NCBI GenBank assembly: GCA_026120185.1
Contig: JANUWF010001224.1
Location: forward strand, 186,001-250,000
Direction: 5' to 3'
Length of the DNA stretch: 64,000 bases
DNA from: Voacanga thouarsii
Lineage: Eukaryota > Streptophyta > Magnoliopsida > Gentianales > Apocynaceae
The notes under the pieces are model-generated. The model did not search any database, was not told the origin of the DNA, and worked only from the letters and a program-made list of their open reading frames with translations. The position numbers and the translations under genes were made by a program. Below are positions 38,041 to 50,201 of this stretch, piece after piece (position 1 is the first letter of the stretch; each line of letters opens with the position of its first letter).

Positions 38041-39285
38041 TGTTGGATTGTATGCCCTCTTAAACTAGGTTTCTGATGTAAAATCGAATTTTTTAATAAA
38101 AGAGTTTATTTTCAGAAATTGTTTGTGAATTTACTTTTTGTTTGTGCACGATTTTCATTTGGAACAGACCCATTGTATCTAAATAAGTGATCCATGTGAA
38201 TGGTGGACTTTCATAGTAAGGTATGGATCACGGGTTATTTAACACATAAACATTTGTTCTTAACCTATTGACGAGACTGGGAACCTCATCATATTTAGGT
38301 TATTATGTTATGAATTCCAAATGGGGAATGGCTTACCTTTAGCCAGTGGGTAGTCCACTCACTTCATGACATAAGCATATTTCGAATACGTAGAACAGGA
38401 CCTGTAGTAGTGGTTTCTCAAAGTACTATATGATAGAAACCTAGACTACTACCGCTATAGCGTGGACTAGTACTCTACGACTTGAGTATGAGTTGGTGGT
38501 CTAGCGAAGCTGGAAGCATATACTTTGATTTGCTGTAATTAAGGTTCTATCGTAGGGCCAATATACTTGCATGTTGGGTATGTGAGACTAGTTAGTTAAG
38601 ACAGACTTATACAAGATAGTTTCTGCACTATATCACCCCTTGTGGTTGTCCGAATGGTCTAAATTATCCAGGGCCCTGGGAAACATGACTTGGATGTTTA
38701 CTTTAGGGTAGCTCCCTTGGAAAGCGGAAACACTCCAGGAAGTCGTGGATCATTGGACTAGAAGCCTAAGGATGGTAGATGTCATTTAGGGGGGTGTTAG
38801 TACACTTCTTCCTCTCTAAATGTACGACGATATGTAGAGGGGTATTTTAGTCATTTCACCTGTAGGTCGGAGACTTTGCTAACGCAGCATTGTCCTTGGG
38901 GTCAATATTTCCTTATGGTGATATTAGGAAATATTTAAAATGCAAAATACAACTATTTATATAGCAGGGGTATTTTGGTCATTTTAGCAGCCAAGGCGAT
39001 GTGTCTTTTTGGTCCTTAGGATAGCCCGTAAGTCCTAACTATTTTTGGGTTAAGGAATTGGTCTCAGTTGAAGAGGATTTTATTTTCTTTTGTTTTATTT
39101 TATTTTATTCAGGAAGTCTAATTTATTATTGGACTGGAATAAAATAAATAAATAAATAAATAAAATAGGAGTTGAGAGAAATTAATTATCTAGTTTATTT
39201 GGTTAATTAATTATTCAGGGCCTAGGTCCAGTATGAATAATTAAGAAATTAACATGGGCTTAAACTAGGGGAAATAATTAATGTT

Positions 39286-39411
39286 TAATTATTTATTGGG
39301 TTATTTGTATAGGCCCAAGAAATAAATAATTAAAGATTAATTATTATGGTTCATTTGGACTCATTAATTATTTATTGGGTTACTTATGTAAGCCCAGGAA
39401 ATAAATAATTA
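39286..39411. repeat. Tandem inverted repeats in the B U3
   Basis: TAATTATTTATTGGG (39286-39300) pairs with CCCAAGAAATAAATAATTA (39314-39332). The same arms recur at 39365-39379 and 39393-39411. Both stem-loops are kept in the 3' LTR and in element A (near 3020-3150). Confidence 0.7.
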
Positions 39412-39613
39412 ATATTTATTATTTTGGGCCTTTTTGGGTCCAAGAAAAATAATAAATATTTATCTGACCCAATATCTTGGACCTTAGGGTTTTTTCCAGA
39501 TACGGTTAAGAGGAGTTTAAGGTTAGGCCAAACTGTTTCTCAGGATAACATCCGGGTGTTTTGAATTCCCGGGGAGATGTTTATCAGAGATAGAGAGACC
39601 TAGTTTAGGCCAA

Positions 39614-39621
39614 ATATAAAC
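39614..39621 (+). promoter_or_regulatory. TATA box of the B 5' LTR
   Basis: ATATAAAC, about 240 bases upstream of the LTR ORF; also present in the 3' LTR near 47345. Confidence 0.55.
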
Positions 39622-39853
39622 AACTCTTTGAAAAGAAAAAACCCTAATTTTCTTTCCAAAGCCACAAGACTCACGTCACTCACGTGAGTCTCTCTCTCTC
39701 AAGGTCTCTCTCCTTCTTCTTGTTTTTCCCTTGTTCTTTGCTAACCAATAGCGGGTAAACCAAGGAGAATTGAGACCCTTCCTCTTCACCATAGTGTTCA
39801 CCGACTAGAGGTTAGGCTGAGAAATATCCCGAGAGCTGGAGAGCTAAGCGTTA

Positions 39854-39980
39854 ATGCAAACAAGGCGGAGTAGAAGGCTAGCGGGTGTTCAACCGGAAGC
39901 TCCTTCAAGTGGACAAAGCGAGGCGATTCCAGTCGTTCAATCCGCTCTTAATCAACCTAGAAGGGTTAAGGAGCGCAAAG
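39854..39980 (+). CDS. LTR-encoded short ORF, possible first coding exon of gag
   Basis: Starts MQTRRSRRLAGVQPE and is basic at the N-terminus (RRSRR). It is kept open in all three LTRs of this family seen here (3599, 39854, 47585), with a few amino acid changes. At 39980 the bases CGCAAAG/GTATGA form a good plant 5' splice site. A matching 3' splice site (TTTTATTTTCAATTTTCAG) ends at 41851, two bases before the gag ATG. The exon has 42 codons plus one base, so splicing would join it to gag in phase. The 1871-base intron would remove the primer binding site and the leader. This is inference from sequence only. Unspliced, the frame runs on to 40222 with no recognisable domain. The short ORF may instead be a uORF. 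Confidence 0.5.
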
Positions 39981-40085
39981 GTATGATCTTCACGCTTCTG
40001 CATGGCCTTTATGGCTCGCGTTTTAATTTTTCTCCAATTTTTTTTGGCACGGTGCATGCTCCCCTGTTTCTGCGTTCCATCAAAG

Positions 40086-40097
40086 TGGTATCAGAGC
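40086..40097 (+). other. Primer binding site of element B
   Basis: TGGTATCAGAGC, an exact initiator-methionine tRNA primer site, three bases after the LTR. Confidence 0.96.
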
Positions 40098-41853
40098 CAA
40101 GGTTTTTGATCAATATAGGGAGCATGGTAGTTAATAAAAATGGAGAAGATGATTATACCTGTGATCGTTCGCTGTTTTGGTATGGGATAGGTGGATTTGT
40201 ATGCTTCACAGTGGAAGCATAGGCATCTTTGTAATTTTTTTGGCTTTGATGTTTTAATCGTGTAAACCCAATTTAAATGGGTATAGGCGGTTGTGGTTTA
40301 ATTTTGGATGAGTCTTTATAAGTAAAAATGTCCAAAGAAGCCAAAGAAGGCAAGAAAAAATCAAACCAGAGATGAACTGAAGAAAAAAATTTGCGCGGGT
40401 GAAAAACGAAGAAGAAGAAAACTGTTCATAAGCCACCGAGCCGCCGAGCCACGCCGCAAGATCTGTGAGAGGAGCCACTGCCCGCGAGCCGTCTAAGCCG
40501 AGCCTTACTGTAGCAACTCAAACTGGTTTCGCAATTCAAATTTGCAATTGGAGACCGGGTTTGCGTTCGAGTCATCGGGCGAGATCGCGGGTCGGCAGCA
40601 GAGGGCACGCGGGTGCGGGGCGGCTCCACGGGTTGAAGCTGCAGGAGATTAGGTGCGACTGGTGCACAGAGGCCTTGGTGGACTGCAGGCCACGCGGGTA
40701 AGGATCCGGTGCGGCCGGTGCAGTAGACTGCCAGTCAAAATTTTTTAATTTTTTTTTTCCTTTTTCGTTTTGGGTCCCATACCAGGCGAAGTTAATATTT
40801 TTGTAATATTTATATTCTTGGAATATATTTGCATGAAAAATATTAGTAAGGGATTTTAGGATTAAACAAGATCATTAATTAATTAATTAATGTGTTTAAT
40901 TCTATTATTTGGGCACATAGGTTTAAAAAATAGAAAAGCATGAAAACGTTTATTGTTTTCTAGCATGCTATTTTTTTTTATGTACCTATGTGTGGTTTTT
41001 CTCAAAGACCAAAGTCATTGGGAACATTTTTGACAAGAAAAATATTTTTCTTCAAAAACTAAATGGCTATTTTAATTGGTACAAAAATTAATCCTTGAAT
41101 ATTTTCTCAAAGGATTTAATCCTTGACATAGAAAATATATTGGATTTAGATATTTTTGTAAATTAAAATGGAGAGCCATTTTGTTTTGTTTTGGACTAGA
41201 AAAATGATTTTGTCAAATAAACTTGAGACCAAAGTCTCTAGAAAGTTTTAATTGGAAAATTTTTCTTAACTTATATAAAATTAGTCCATGGAGGAAATCT
41301 CTCAAAGGATATAAGCCTTGACATAGAGATTTTATTGGACTTAGATATTTTATTTTTGAGTTAAGAAAAACTTAATGGAAATTTCAAAAGGATATTTTTC
41401 AGAAAACCTTTATTTTAAAAGACTAAGTGGGAGAGGGGTTCCAACGGCCCCACGGCTTCCATCACGGTCCTCATTAGAGATCGTGGATCCCCTCGCGTCA
41501 CCCTGGGAGTGAACCCGTATAGGATGGGGATACCACAAGGATCTAGATCTAATGGAATGATGTAATTAATACCCCGGGGCACGTACTATGATCGGCCAGC
41601 CCACATTAGAGGTTATAGTGCGAGGTATGTCCATAGGAAATGAGTGGAAACGGCCATCCAACGATGGAGTTATTCTCTAGACCATTACCTAGAAGGGAAA
41701 TTAATTTGTGGTGGTTAATACACTTAGCTTAGGAAACTGTTAATCTTCCCAAGAAGCTATGTCAGTTTTCCTAAGAGCCAAATTATTTTCAGTGCACAAA
41801 TTTCATTTTGTTTTCACAAACTAATTTCTTTCTTTTATTTTCAATTTTCAGAA
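40098..41853 (+). other. Untranslated leader of element B
   Basis: 1.76 kb with no supported gene, as expected for Angela-like elements. 40425-40735 is unusually GC- and CpG-rich for the window. 40740-41400 is T/A-rich, with a repeated phrase of the type AAAGGAT-TAA-CCTTGACATAGA-TTTTATTGGA (near 41112 and 41303). It ends in a pyrimidine tract and CAG just before gag. Confidence 0.8.
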
Positions 41854-42640
41854 ATGGTGGGAGATTCTTTTAGTCCATTGGCCGTTATTCTCAGAGAGAA
41901 TAAGTTAACGGGTCCAAACTATGTGGACTGGAAAAGGAACCTGGACATAATACTCACAGCCGAGGAGTATAAGTATGTCCTTTACGAAACCTGCCCTGTT
42001 ATCGGGGAAGGTTCCACCGCTGAAGAGCGAGAGGCTGAAAAGGCAAGGAAGAAAGCTGACAAAATGGCATGTTGCTATATGTTAGCTTCCATGTCTAATG
42101 TGCTCCAGTTAAAACACGAGCACATGGCTTCTGCATATGACATAAGTCAATCGTTGGCAACTATGTTCGCGGACAAGAGCCGGCCCGCAAGGCAGGAGGC
42201 TCTTCGAACAATTGTAAACACTAAGATGGCTGAGGGAGCATCAGTCCGAGAGCATATGCTCAAGATGATTGCTGCTTTCGAAGAGGCAGAAATCTTAGGG
42301 GCTGTCATTGACCCCGAGAGCCAAGTGGACATGGTTCTCGAATCTCTACCGGGCTCTTTCACTCAGTTCAATTTAAACTATAACATGAACAAGTTGAACA
42401 TGAGTTTGACTGAACTGATGAAGGAGCTCCAGATGGCGAAGAAGGTCATGAAGCCGCAGTCTAAGGCCATGATTGCTAAGACCTCTTCTTCAAGAACTGG
42501 GCCTAAGCCCAGAAAGTTCAAGAGGAAGAAGGGGAATGCAGCGACCTGACCCAAGAACCAGCCCAAGGACAAACTAAAGGGCAAGTGCTTCAAGTGTGGA
42601 AAGAATGGACACTGGAAAAAGAGTGTCTAGATCTTCAGGC
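41854..42640 (+). pseudogene. B gag (Copia capsid and zinc knuckle), near intact
   Basis: Starts MVGDSFSPLAVIL with the LTGPNYVDWKRNLDIIL block, then KMAEGASVREHMLKM and SLPGSFTQFNLNYNMNK, all standard for Copia gag. A TGA at 42547-42549 interrupts a frame that goes on into the knuckle CFKCGKNGHW (near 42589). An extra base near 42615 then shifts the frame and spoils the last Cys. Gag would form cytoplasmic particles. The ATG at 41854 is either the true start or the second exon of a spliced gag. Confidence 0.93.
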
Positions 42641-45600
42641 CAAGAAAAACCCCACAGGTAATGTTTACTATCTAGAGTCCATATCAATGGTAGGATCAAC
42701 TTCCACTTGGATTGTTGATTCAGGAGCTACTGATCATATCTGTAACTCCTTGCAGGGGTTTAGGAAGATAAGAAGACTCAAGAAGGGCGAACATGGGCTT
42801 CGAGTGGGTAATGGAGTACAAGTCTGGGCCCTTGCAGTGGGAGAGCTGGATCTTATTTTTTATTGTAATAAGATAGTGGTTTTAAAAGATATTTTATATG
42901 TACCTGGTTTTCGTCAGAATTTGATTTCAATTGCAAAACTTATTAATCAAGGATATTCTGTATCTTTCCATTCTGATATTTCTATCAGTAGAGATGGAGA
43001 AATTTTATGTACTGGGCATATGTATGGAAATTTGTTCTTTTTAAACCCTAACAAACAATCAAATAACGCTCAGTCTGAACCTTTAACTAAGAAGAGAAAG
43101 ACCAATATCAATGATTCATACCTTTGGCACCTAAGGTTGTGTCATATTAACTCAACCAGGAATCAGAGGCTAATCCATGATGGGCCTTTGGGCTCAATGA
43201 GATTGGAAAGTTAGCCTCAGTGTGATTCCTGCCTGATGGGAAAAATGACCAAAAGGTCTTTTACACCAAAGGCGGATAGAGCCAAGGAGGTGTTGAGTCT
43301 TGTTCACACTGATGTGTGCGGTCAATTGTCTACACCAACTAGGGGAGGTTTTGAGTACTTCATCACGTTCACGGATGATTGTACGAGGTATGGTTATATT
43401 TACCTGATGATACGCAAGTCTAACTCTTTTGACAAGTTCAAAGAGTTTAAGGCTTAAGTGGAGCGTCGGACAGGTAAATTAATCAAAACCTTACGATCGG
43501 ATCGTGGTGGAGAGTACCTCCTAGGTGAATTCAAGGACTACATGGTACATCATGGGATAGTATCCCAGCTCTATGCGCCGGGAACCCCCCAGCAGAACGG
43601 AGTAGCTGAGAGAAGGAACAGGACGTTGATGGAAATGGTCCAAAGCATGATGTCTCATGCTACTCTTCCAGTGTCCTTTTGGGGATATGCCCTGGAAACA
43701 GCGGCATATATTCTGAACTTGGTGCCTTCCAAGTCAGTACCTAGGACTCCCTATGAGATGTGGACTGGGCGTAAGCCAAGTCTGATTCATCTCAGGATTT
43801 GGGGGTGTCCAGCTTATGTACTGATCAAAGGAGACAAGTTGGAACCAAGATCAGAATTATGCAATTTTGTTGGGTATCCAAAAGGGACAAAAGGAGGCTA
43901 CTTTTATCATCCTAAGGAGAAGAAGGTACTAGTCAGTACCAATGCTAGATACTTGGAAGATGATCAAAGTACTTCCACTAAAGGTTCAACGAGGTTGGAA
44001 CTGCAGGAGAAGTTATCTATGGAATCAACTTCTACTGACTCGATTTTGGAACAAGAAAAGGTACAGCCTCAAGAGCCTGTACAACTGGAGCCTCGTCATA
44101 GTGGGAGAGTATCTAGGGTTCCGGATAGATGGACTGGAGAAGCCTTTGAGCTGGTTTCCGACCATCAGGAACAAGACCCCGCTAGATACGAGGAGGCTAT
44201 TGCTGATGCCGATGCAAATCTATGGCATGAAGCAATGAAAGCCGAGATTGAGTCTATGTACCTCAATCAGGTTTGGGATCTTGTAGCTTCACCTGAAGGG
44301 ATAAAACCCATTGGGTGCAAGTGGGTATACAAGAGAAAGAGAGGAGCGGATGGGAAGGTGGAAACCTTCAAAGCTAGGCTTGTGGCGAAAGGGTATACTC
44401 AGAAAGAGGGTATCGACTATGAGGAAACCATTTCCCCGGTAGCCATGCTTAAATCCATTCGCATCCTCCTTGCCATCGCCTGTCACTATGACTACAAGAT
44501 ATGGCAAATGGATGTCAAGACGGCATTCTTGAATGGTCATCTTAGCGAAGACATCTATATGTCCCAACCGGAAGGCTTCATTGCTGAAGGCTAGGAACAC
44601 ATGGTTTGCAAGCTTAAGAAGTCCATTTATGGACTTAAGCAGGCATGAAGAGCATGGAACATTCGTTTTGATGAGACTGTAAAGTCTTATGGTTTTATTC
44701 AAAGCGAAGATGAACCATGCGTGTACAGGAAACTTGAAGGTATCAATGTGGTTTTTCTTGTCCTGTATGTGGATGACATTCTACTCATTGGACATGATGT
44801 AGGGACATTATCATCTACAAAGGTTTGGCTGTCTAGTCAATTCAGTATGAAGGACTTGGGAGAAGCCAGCTACATTCTCAGGATTAAGCTTCTTAGAAAT
44901 AGGAAGCAGAGAATGTTAAGGTTATCCCAAGCGACATACATTGACAAGATGCTGGCCAAGTACAGCATGGACTCATGCAAGGGAGCTCTAATCCCTTGCA
45001 GACATGGGTTGTTATTTTCTTCGAAGGACTATCCTAAGTCTCAAGAAGAAAATGACAGAATGAGTAGGATTCCCTACGCTTCGGCTGTGGGAAGTCTCAT
45101 GTACACTACGCTGTGTACTAGGCCAGATATCTGTTTTGCCGTGGGCTTAGTTAGCAGATATCAGTCAAACCCAGGGGAGGTTCATTGGCAAGTTGTAAAA
45201 CATATTCTCAAATACCTCAAGGGAACGAGAGATTATATGCTGGTTTACAAGGCTGATGATTTGGTTCCTACAGGATACACAGACTCAGACTTCCAGGCGG
45301 ATAAGGATGAGAGAAAATCCACTAGTGGATATGTCTTCACCTTGTCTGGAGGAGCAATTTCATGGAGGAGTATCAAGCAATCTTGTATTGCTGACTCAAC
45401 CATGGAAGCTGAGTATGTGGCAGCTTCGGAGGTGTCCAAGGAAGCAGTCTGGCTCCGGAAGTTTCTTTCAGAACTTGGAGTCGTACCATATATGGACAGG
45501 CCGGTTGTGATGTATTGCGACAACACTGGAGCAGTGTCGCAATCTAAGAAGCCTCGGAACCACAAGAAGGAGAAACACATCGAGAGGAAGTACCACCTGA

Positions 45601-45749
45601 TCCGGGATTTCATCCAGAGACGGGAAGTCGTGGTGGAGCACATTACCTCAGAAAACAATCTAGCAGACCCATTCACCAAGCCTTTGGCTGAGAGAGTCTT
45701 CAAGAGACACTTAGACGCCATAGGGGTGGGCACCTATGGACTTACCTAG
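42641..45749 (+). pseudogene. B pol: protease, integrase, RT and RNase H with four in-frame stops
   Basis: One frame runs through to the stop at 45747-45749. Protease: WIVDSGATDHICNS (near 42711). Integrase: WHLRLCH and CDSCLMGK (HHCC), then [15 protein letters not shown] and [13 protein letters not shown], so the D-D-E triad is kept. [16 protein letters not shown] and YVDDILLIG. RNase H: GYTDSDFQADK and STMEAEYVAA, then the pol tail NNLADPFTKPL. Stops: TAG 43212-43214, TAA 43455-43457, TAG 44592-44594 (family reads Gln), TGA 44646-44648 (A has Ser there). Apart from these and the gag shift the polyprotein is complete, so the element died recently. Confidence 0.96.
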
Positions 45750-45771
45750 TCTTAGAGTGCAAGTGGGAGAT

Positions 45772-47813
45772 TGTTGGATTGTATGCCCTCTTAGACTAGG
45801 TTTCTGATGTAAAATCGAATTATTTAATAAAAGAGTTTATTTTCAGAAATTGTTTGTGAATTTACTTTTTGTATGTGCACGATTTTCATTTGGAACAGAC
45901 CCATTGTGTCTAAATAAGTGATCTATGTGAATGGTGGTCTTTCACAGTAAGGTATGGATCACGGGTTATTTAACACATAAACATTTGTTCTTAACCTATT
46001 GACGAGACTAGGAACCTCATCATGTTTAGGTTATTATGTTATGAATTCCAAATGGGGAATGGCTTACCTTTAGCCAGTGGGTAGTCCACTCACTTCATGA
46101 CATAAGCGTATTTCGAATACGTAGAACAGGACCTGTAGTAGTGGTTTCTCAAAGTACTATATGGTAGAAACCTAGACTACTACCGCTATAGCATGGACTA
46201 GTACTCTACGACTTGAGTATGAGTTGGTGGTCTAGCGAAGCTGGAAGCATATACTTTGATTTGATGTAGTTAAGGTTCTATCGTAGGGCCAATATACTTG
46301 CATGTTGGGTATGTGAGACTAGTTAGTTAAGACAGACTTATACAAGATAGTTTCTGCACTATATCGCCCCTTGTGGTTGTCCGAATGGTCTAAATTATCC
46401 AGGACCCTGGGAAACATGACTTGGATGTTTGCTTTAGGGTAGCTCCCTTGGAAAGCGGAAACACTCCAGGAAGTCGTGGATCATTGGACTAGAAGCCTAA
46501 GGATGGTAGATGTCATTTAGGGGGGTGTTAGTACACTTCTTCCTCTCTAAATGTACGGCGATGTGTAGAGGGGTATTTTAGTCATTTCACCTGTAGGTCG
46601 GAGACTTTGCTAACACAGCATTGTCCTTGGGGTCAATATTTCCTTATGGTGATATTAGGAAATATTTAAAATGCAAAATACAACTATTTATATAGCAGGG
46701 GTATTTTGGTCATTTTAGCAGCCAAGGCGATGTGTCTTTTTGGTCCTTAGGATAGCCCGTAAGTCCTAACTATTTTTGGGTTAAGGAATTGGTCTCAGTT
46801 GAAGAGGATTTTATTTTCTTTTGTTTTATTTTATTTTATTCAGGAAGTCTAATTTATTATTGGACTGGAATAAAATAAATAAATAAATAAATAAAATAGG
46901 AGTTGAGAGAAATTAATTATCTAGTTTATTTGGTTAATTAATTATTCAGGGCCTAGGTCCAGTATGAATAATTAAGAAATTAACCTGGGCTTAAACTATG
47001 GGAAATAATTAATGTTTAATTATTTATTGGGTTATTTGTATAGGCCCAAGAAATAAATAATTAAAGATTAATTATTATGGTTCATTTGGACTCATTAATT
47101 ATTTATTGGGTTACTTATGTAAGCCCAGGAAATAAACAATTAATATTTATTATTTTGGGCCTTTTTGGATCCAAGAAAAATAATAAATATTTATCTGACC
47201 CAATAGCTTGGACCTTAGGGTTTTTTCCAGATACGGTTAAGAGGAGTTTAAGGTTAGGCCAAACTGTTTCTCAGGATAACATCCGGGTGTTTTGAATTCC
47301 CGGGGAGATGTTTATCAGAGATAGAGAGACCTAGTTTAGGCCAAATATAAACAACTCTTTGAATAGAAAAAACCCTAATTTTCTTTCCAAAGCCACAAGA
47401 CTCACGTCACTCACGTGAGTCTCTCTCTCTCAAGGTCTCTCTCCTTCTTCTTGTTTTTCCCTTATTCTTTGCTAACCAATAGCGGGTAAACCAAGGAGAA
47501 TTGAGACCCTTCCTCTTCACCATAGTGTTCACCGACTAGAGGTTAGGCTGAGAAATATCTCGAGAGCTGGAGAGCTAAGCATTAATGCAAACAAGGCGGA
47601 GTAGAAGGCTAGCGGGTGTTCAACCGGAAGCTCCTTCAAGTGGACAAAGCGAGGCGATTTCAGTCGTTCAATCCGCTCTTACTCAACCTAGAAGGGTTAA
47701 GGAGCGCAAATGTATGATCTTCACGCTTCCGCATGGCCTTTATGGCTCGCGTTTTAATTTTTCTCCAATTTTTTTTGGCACGGTGCATGCTCCCCTGTTT
47801 CTGCGTTCCATCA
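45772..47813 (+). repeat. 3' LTR of element B
   Basis: 2042 bases, same ends as the 5' LTR, preceded by the purine tract AAGTGGGAGA. The LTR ORF is present at 47585, but the base before GTATGA is T instead of G, which weakens the splice donor in this copy. Confidence 0.95.
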
Positions 47814-48700
47814 ATCTAGAGTTCTAATAAAATTACACAAATTTAGAACCAGATTTCTTAAAAAAAACATATGGACATACCTAGTTATTTTAAATCCCGC
47901 TTTCAATAAATATTCATTAAGATGATTGAACCACATGCGCCCAGATTGCTTCAGGCCATATAATGATTTTTGCAACTTGATGGAGTAATTTTCACAAGAA
48001 TAATGTTTATATGTTTCGGGCATGCGAAATCCTTCGAGGATTTTCATGTAAACATCATTTTCTAAATTTCCATATAAGTAAGTAGTGACAACATCTAATA
48101 GGCGCATATTTATCTTTTCATGTACTGCCAAACTGATAAGATATCAGAGTGTAATAGTATCAACAATATGAGAATAAGTTTCATCATAATTAATACCTGA
48201 TCTTTGTGAAAAACCTTAGGTTACTAACCGTGCTTTATATCATACGATTTCATTATTTTCATTGTGTTTTAGCATAAATATTCATTTATAGCCAACAGGT
48301 GTTATACCTTCCGGTGTTCGGACTGCAGGTCCGAAGACTTCACGTTTTGTAAGTGCATTTAACTCTGATTGAATCACATCTTTCCATTGTAGCCAATCTT
48401 TTCTATGCCGACATTCATCAACTGATATTGGTTTAGAATCATCATTATCCTGTGTAACATCAAGAGATATATTGTATGTAAATATGTTATCAATAACTGT
48501 TTCTATCTGATTCCAATTTTTACCGGAAGTGGTATAATTGATAGAAATTTCAGTGTTACTTTCATCAACTTTTGGTTCTATGTCATCAGTTCTCTCTTGG
48601 TCTTTATCATTCTTTTCTTCAATATGATCGTTTGGATTATTAATCCTCTTTTCTTTTAAGGATGTTTATCTTTAGAACTAAGAGGTTGGCCACGCTGCTG
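47814..48700 (-). pseudogene. C1 reverse transcriptase and integrase C-terminus, broken
   Basis: On the minus strand, 48131-47811 reads MRLLDVVTTYLYGNLENDVYM, YSIKLQKSLYGLKQSGRMWF and LNEYLLKAGFK, the central part of RT. Upstream to 48700 come the RT start (GPAVRTPEG; KARLVT-type blocks in pieces) and the KHGRP-like linker. It lines up with C2 at 61551-62400. Stops and shifts separate the parts. The YVDD part is lost or broken around the B insertion: a segment between FV- and LIGTPEEL is missing compared with C2. Confidence 0.85.
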
Positions 48701-50201
48701 GCGTTCTTTTGACTCAGCAGCTATAGGTATAATCTTTTATTCTGCTGGAATTTCAATTTGAATAGGAGCATTTATAGCTAGAATATCCGATTTTGTTACT
48801 CTTCTGGAGTCAACAAAAGTGTCTGACATTTTTATTTGCAATGCTTTACAAATGAATTATCTTTTGAATTTCAAGTTCACACGGGCTTGTGCGCAGATCA
48901 AGATAATTTAATAATGTTGTCCAAGTAAGATCTTTCTTATGTTTTTTATGTTCTCCCCCTAATTTAGGGAATAATGATTCATCAAAAATGACAATTAGCA
49001 AATCTTGATGTAAATGCATCTCCTTTTAGGGGTTCAACATACCTGATAATAGAGGGAGAATCATATCCAACGTATATTCCCTTTCTTCTTTGAGGACCCA
49101 TCTTTGTATGTTGGTTTGGTGCAATTGGAACATATACAACACACCTAAAAATTCTTAAATGAGTAATATTTGGTTTCAAACTAAAAATTAATTGCAAATG
49201 AGAGAATTTATGATAACTAGTTGGCCTAATACATATAAGTGTTGCAGCACGTAAAATAGCATGTCCTCAGGCAGATGTTAGTAGATTTATTTTCATTAAT
49301 AATGGTCTAATAATTAATTGTAATCTTTTAATAAAAGATTTAGTAAGACCATTTTGTGTATGAACATGAGTTATAGGATATTCAATATTAATCCCAATTG
49401 ACATGCAATATGCATCAAAAGTATATAATAAAAATTCACCAACATTATTCAAACAGATATTTTTAATGTGATGTTTATGAAATTGTGCTTGTAATTTAAT
49501 TATTTGAGCAAATAATCTCGCAAACGTCGGTTACGAGTAGATAATAAACATACATATGATCATCGGGATGATGCATCAATTAAGACTATAAAATATCTGA
49601 ATGGTCCACATAGTGAATGAATAAGTCCACAAGTGTCTCCATGAATCCATTCAAGAAACGTAAGACTTTCAGCTCATACTTTTACTGGTGATGGTCTAAT
49701 AATTAATTTTTCTAGGGAATATGCAGCATATGAGAATTTTTCTGATGTTAATATCTTTTTATTTTTTAATGGATGACCATGTATATTCTCAATTATTCTT
49801 CTTATTATGATAGATCCTGAATGACCCAACCGGTCATGCCAAATGCTAAAAGTAGTAGGATCAGTAAACTTCTGGTTTATTAGATGATGAATTTCACTTG
49901 TACATATTTTTGCAAAATATAGGCCAGTAGAAAAAGACGGTAATTTTTTTAATATAGATTTCTTACTCAAATTAATTTGAGTAATATTAAGATACTCAAT
50001 GCCATTTTCCTCATTTGTTTCAACATAATACCTATTTATGTGGTTATCTTTAAAACTCAATAAATTTCTTATAAATTTTGAGGAAAATAGTGCCTTATCA
50101 ATAGTAATTGTTGTTCCTTCAAGCAACAATATGCTAGCTCTTTCAGAGCCTTCAATCATATTTGTACTACTGTTTATAATATAAATATTTATTTCTCCCA
50201 T
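48701..50201 (-). pseudogene. C1 integrase and pre-integrase region, broken
   Basis: 50201-49674 (minus) contains the GAG-pre-integrase block SIWHDRLGHSGS. 49452-49267 holds the integrase stretch AYCMSIGINIEYPITHVHTQNG. 49197-48982 holds LKPNITHLRIFRCVVYVPI and KMGPQRRKGIYVGYDSPSIIRY, the usual Copia integrase tail. Stops separate all three. Parts of this region are absent from C2, where an RKD segment sits instead. Confidence 0.85.

Larger units (their letters stand above)
38041..40082 (+). repeat. 5' LTR of full-length Copia element B (Angela-like)
   Basis: 2042 bases, TGTTGGATTG to TTCCATCA, the same length as the 3' LTR with a low number of substitutions (about seven in the first 190 bases, fewer later). 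U3 contains an inverted repeat (GTAGTAGTGGTTTCT at 38403, its partner at 38434-38451) and tandem AT-rich stem-loops around 39286-39411. ATATAAAC near 39614 is the likely TATA box. An ORF opens at 39854. Five-base flanks are TGGAG at left and, three bases beyond the other LTR, TAGAG, an imperfect match. Confidence 0.95.

Noticed and set aside
40465..40701. ORF of 78 codons in the GC-rich leader of B, and its minus-strand partner
   Set aside because: Open frames on both strands are expected in GC-rich DNA; no motif, and the region is a leader.
49329..49452. An intact C1 integrase
   Set aside because: Only isolated blocks are readable; stops and frame changes separate them.
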